Of a stretch of DNA of 64,000 nucleotides, positions 60,214 through 64,000 are shown in pieces. The notes beneath the pieces are model-generated. The model was given only the letters and a program-made list of their open reading frames with translations, made no database searches and was not told where the DNA came from. A program made the translations under genes and the position numbers. Every line of letters starts with the position of its first letter. The first letter of the stretch is position 1. The stretch is from Terfezia claveryi (Eukaryota > Ascomycota > Pezizomycetes > Pezizales > Pezizaceae), in contig WHUX01000014.1 in NCBI GenBank assembly GCA_015179025.1, positions 186,001 through 250,000 on the forward strand, read 5' to 3'.

Positions 60214-62519
60214 GGTGCCTTATATGCTTGCTCCGGACAATATAGGCTTCCTCGGTGGTGTCTTATATGCTTGCTCCAGGCAATATATGCTTGCTCGGTG
60301 CCTCATATTGCTCCGGGCAACATATGCTCGCTCAGTGCCTTATATGCTTGCTTCGGACAGTATTGGCTTGCTCGGTGGTGTCTTATATGCTTGCTCCAGG
60401 CAATATAGGCTCGCTCAGTGCCTTATATGCTTGCTCCGGACAGTATTGGCTTGCTCGGTGGTGCCTTATAGGCCTGCTCCGGGCAATATATTCTTGCTCA
60501 GTGCCTTATATGCTTGCTCCAGGCAATATGTGCTTGCTCGGTGCCTTATATACTTGCTCCGGACAATATTGGCTTGCTCGGTGGTGCCTTATAGGCCTGC
60601 TCCGGGCAATATATTCTTGCTCAGTGCCTTATATGCTTGCTCCAGACAATATTGGCTTGCTCGGTGGTGTCTTGTATGCTTGCTCCAGGCAATATATGCT
60701 TGTTCCGGGCAATATAGGCTCGCTCAGTGCCTTATATGCTTGCTCCGGGCAATATATTCTTGCTCGGTGCCTTATATACTTGCTCCGGACAGTATTGGCT
60801 TGCTCGGTGGTGCCTTATAGGCCTGCTCCGGGCAATATATTCTTGCTCAGTGCCTTATATGCTTGTTCCAGGCAATATATGCTTGCTCAGTGCCTTATAT
60901 GCTTGCTCCGGACAGTATTGGCTTGCTCGGTGGTGTCTTATATGCTTGCTCCAGACAATATTAGGTTGCTCGGTGGTGTCTTATATGCTTGCTCCAGGCA
61001 ATATAGGCTCGCTCAGTGCCTTATATGCTTGCTCCGGGCAATATATTCTTGCTCAGTGCCTTATATACTTGCTCCGGACAGTATTGGCTTGCTCGGTGGT
61101 GCCTTATAGGCCTGCTCCGGGCAATATATTCTTGCTCAGTGCCTTATATGCTTGTTCCGGGCAATATAGGCTCGCTCAGTGCCTTATATGCTTGCTCCGG
61201 ACAGTATTGGCTTGCTCGGTGGTGTCTTATAGGCCTGCTCCGGGCAATATATTCTTGCTCAGTGCCTTATAGGCCTGCTCCGGGCAATATATTCTTGCTC
61301 AGTGCCTTATATGCTTGTTCCGGGCAACATAGGCTCGCTCAGTGCCTTATATGCTTGCTCCGGACAGTATTGGCTTGCTCGGTGCCTTATATGCTTGTTC
61401 CGGGCAATATAGGCTCGCTCAGTGCCTTATATGCTTGCTCCGGACAGTATTGGCTTGCTCGGTGGTGCCTTATAGGCCTGCTCCGGGCAATATATTCTTG
61501 CTCAGTGCCTTATAGGCCTGCTCCGGGCAATATATTCTTGCTCAGTGCCTTATATGCTTGTTCCGGGCAACATAGGCTCGCTCAGTGCCTTATATGCTTG
61601 CTCCGGACAGTATTGGCTTGCTCGGTGGTGTCTTATAGGCCTGCTCCGGGCAATATATTCTTGCTCAGTGCCTTATAGGCCTGCTCCGGGCAATATATTC
61701 TTGCTCAGTGCCTTATATGCTTGTTCCGGGCAACATAGGCTCGCTCAGTGCCTTATATGCTTGCTCCGGACAGTATTGGCTTGCTCGGTGCCTTATATGC
61801 TTGTTCCGGGCAATATAGGCTCGCTCAGTGCCTTATATGCTTGCTCCGGACAGTATTGGCTTGCTCGGTGCCTTATATGCTTGTTCCGGGCAATATAGGC
61901 TCGCTCAGTGCCTTATATGCTTGCTCCGGACAGTATTGGCTTGCTCGGTGGTGCCTTATAGGCCTGCTCCGGGCAATATATTCTTGCTCAGTGCCTTATA
62001 TGCTTGTTCCGGGCAACATAGGCTCGCTCAGTGCCTTATATGCTTGCTCCGGACAGTATTGGCTTGCTCGGTGCCTTATATGCTTGTTCCGGGCAATATA
62101 GGCTCGCTCAGTGCCTTATATGCTTGCTCCGGACAGTATTGGCTTGCTCGGTGGTGCCTTATAGGCCTGCTCCGGGCAATATATTCTTGCTCAGTGCCTT
62201 ATAGGCCTGCTCCGGGCAATATATTCTTGCTCAGTGCCTTATATGCTTGTTCCGGGCAACATAGGCTCGCTCAGTGCCTTATATGCTTGCTCCGGACAGT
62301 ATTGGCTTGCTCGGTGGTGCCTTATAGGCCTGCTCCGGGCAATATATTCTTGCTCAGTGCCTTATATGCTTGTTCCAGGCAATATATGCTTGCTCAGTGC
62401 CTCATATGCTTGCTCCGGACAGTATTGGCTTGCTCGGTGGTGTCTTATATGCTTGCTCTAGGCAATATACGCTCACTCGGTGCCTTATAGGCCTGCTCCG
62501 GGAAATACAGGCTTGCTCC
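60213..62519 (+). repeat. tandem satellite array, forward arm
   Basis: About 2.3 kb of head-to-tail units of 40 nt (43 when an extra ggt/gtg is present), roughly 55 copies. The consensus is near gccttatatgcttgctccgg followed by gcaatataggcttgctcagt. Variants (tatgcttgctccggacagta, taggcctgctccgggcaata) alternate in longer blocks of three to six units, so a higher-order structure exists. Frames stay open because the unit lacks stops in some frames, giving repeated Cys/Leu-rich peptides; these are not credible genes. Confidence 0.95.
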
Positions 62520-63685
62520 TATAAAGCCTATATTGCCCGGAGCAAGCATATGAGACACCACCGAGCAAGCCAATATTGCCTGGAACAAGCATATAAGGCA
62601 CTGAGCAAGAATATATTGCCCGGAGCAGGCCTATAAGGCACCACCGAGCAAGCCAATACTGTCCGGAGCAAGCATATAAGGCACTGAGCGAGCCTATATT
62701 GCCCGGAACAAGCATATAAGGCACTGAGCAAGAATATATTGCCCGGAGCAGGCCTATAAGGCACCACCGAGCAAGCCAATACTGTCCGGAGCAAGCATAT
62801 AAGGCACTGAGCAAGAATATATTGCCCGGAGCAAGCATATAAGGCACTGAGCGAGCCTATATTGCCTGGAGCAAGCATATAAGACACCACCGAGCAACCT
62901 AATATTGTCTGGAGCAAGCATATAAGACACCACCGAGCAAGCCAATACTGTCCGGAGCAAGCATATAAGGCACTGAGCGAGCCTATGTTGCCCGGAACAA
63001 GCATATAAGGCACTGAGCAAGAATATATTGCCCGGAGCAGGCCTATAAGGCACTGAGCAAGAATATATTGCCCGGAGCAGGCCTATAAGACACCACCGAG
63101 CAAGCCAATACTGTCCGGAGCAAGCATATAAGGCACTGAGCGAGCCTATATTGCCCGGAACAAGCATATAAGGCACGGAGCAAGAATATATTGCCCGGAG
63201 CAGGCCTATAAGACACCACCGAGCAAGCCAATACTGTCCGGAGCAAGCATATAAGGCACTGAGCGAGCCTATGTTGCCTGGAGCAAGCATATGAGACACC
63301 ACCGAGCAAGCCAATATTGTCCGGAGCAAGTATATAAGGCACCGAGCAAGCACATATTGCCTGGAGCAAGCGTATAAGACACCACCGAGCAAGCCAATAT
63401 TGTCTGGAGCAAGCATATAAGGCACTGGGCGAGCCTATATTGCCCGGAACAAGCATATAAGGCACTGAGCAAGAATATATTGCCCGGAGCAAGCATATGA
63501 GGCACCGAGCAAGGATATATTGCCTAGAGCAAGCATATAAGACACCACCGAGCAAGCCAATATTGTCCGGCGCAAGCATATAAGGCACTGAGCGAGCCTA
63601 TGTTGCCTGGAGCAAGCATATGAGACACCACCGAGCAAGCCAATATTGTCCGGAGCAAGCATATAAGGCGCTGAGCAAGTATCTA
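62520..63685 (-). repeat. tandem satellite array, inverted arm
   Basis: The same units continue in reverse complement (ttgcccggagcaagcatata and relatives) for about 1.17 kb, roughly 28 copies. The switch point, at about cttgctcctataaagcctat, is abrupt. Arms of unequal length imply gain or loss of units after the inversion formed. Confidence 0.95.
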
Positions 63686-63834
63686 CAAGAGTCTGGGACC
63701 GAGAACAGTGTTCCGGCAGTGTTCCGGAATGTTTTTGTTGAGATGTTCAAAAATCAATTTCCATTCAAAAACAAATACTTTTCTATATAGTATTACATAT
63801 TCTGCTCCGAAGCCACTAGCGTATTGCATAGTTT

Positions 63835-63872
63835 CCACGCTAGTTCCTCCGAGCTCGGAGGAACTAGCGTGG
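63835..63872. repeat. perfect 38-bp palindrome (right end)
   Basis: Arms ccacgctagttcctccgag and ctcggaggaactagcgtgg meet with no loop. The motif (ctagc...ctccgag/ctcggag) is shared with the left-end palindrome although the middle bases differ. Confidence 0.97.
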
Positions 63873-64000
63873 CAATTTCGGAGTAGGTTACTACCAGACT
63901 CTTAGCCGTAGCACTAAAATAATTACAGCGTAGGCACTAAGAGTCTGGTCACGAGAGCAGCAAAATTCCTTTTAAATACTCTGTACCTAGATACATATAT

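Larger units (their letters stand above)
59537..63904. repeat. complex inverted satellite element with palindrome-bearing ends
   Basis: The unit consists of terminal modules flanking an array of about 40-nt repeats that switches orientation near 62520. Module A (gttctcggtcccagactctt) lies at 59539-59558 and inverted at 63687-63706. Module B (aagagtctggta) lies at 59581-59592 and inverted at 63892-63903, each followed inward by a ctccgaaa word and a perfect palindrome. A third word, ggcactaagagtctggtca, occurs directly at 59901-59919 and 63933-63951. No transposase or other gene is recognised inside. The architecture resembles a foldback transposon, but no known family is matched. Confidence 0.8.

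Noticed and set aside
60200..63662. Many overlapping frames in the satellite block as protein genes
   Set aside because: They are periodic translations of a 40-nt repeat, overlap one another in several frames and lack any domain or start context.
60213..63685. CRISPR array
   Set aside because: Repeats are contiguous without unique spacers, change orientation halfway, and the genome is fungal.

Overview
This window is eukaryotic DNA from a filamentous ascomycete (Pezizomycotina). The evidence is short GT-AG introns (about 37-150 nt), fungal protein families (Src1/Heh, Csc1/OSCA, fungal TAF1 without a bromodomain, a Crh-type GPI-anchored GH16 enzyme, a Ppk35-like NDR kinase, a But2-like secreted protein), and a mixed load of Ty3/gypsy, Ty1/copia, Tc1 and pogo-like transposons. 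Many stop codons in the transposons are explained by C:G to T:A changes, as expected of repeat-induced point mutation (RIP). A TE-rich pezizomycete would fit, but that is inference.

Layout. 1-4088: 5'-truncated, stop-ridden Ty3/gypsy element with its 3' LTR. 4297-6890 (-): SRC1-type inner nuclear membrane protein, divergent from a Csc1/OSCA channel gene (8294-12006, +). 13814-14365 (+): small secreted But2-like protein. 17206-19125 (+): conserved-looking protein of unknown function. 19126-23951: gene-free. 23952-25788 (-): second protein of unknown function, divergent from an NDR/Ppk35-like kinase (26957-30092, +) whose model needs a 7-nt microexon. 31388-33043 (+): Hst2/SIRT2-class sirtuin. 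34800-36149 (-): Crh-type cell-wall transglycosylase. 37.7-45.3 kb: transposon-rich block with a large inverted-repeat element split by a solo LTR (5-bp target duplication GTCCT), a Tc1 element, copia and gypsy fragments, and a pogo-like TIR element. 45519-54166 (-): UTP20 in 12 exons. 55155-58818 (-): TAF1 in 5 exons. 59.5-63.9 kb: a striking array of about 40-nt repeats, about 2.3 kb in one direction then about 1.2 kb inverted, bounded by inverted terminal modules that each hold a perfect palindrome.

The genes do not form one pathway. They are housekeeping genes (ribosome biogenesis, transcription initiation, nuclear envelope, NAD-dependent deacetylation, signalling, wall remodelling, membrane channel) set among transposon islands. 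The least explained items are the inverted satellite array, a 17-nt motif scattered over the window with no conserved flanks, and the 7-nt microexon. Exon borders were derived by hand from splice signals, reading frame and family motifs; every model given closes in frame.
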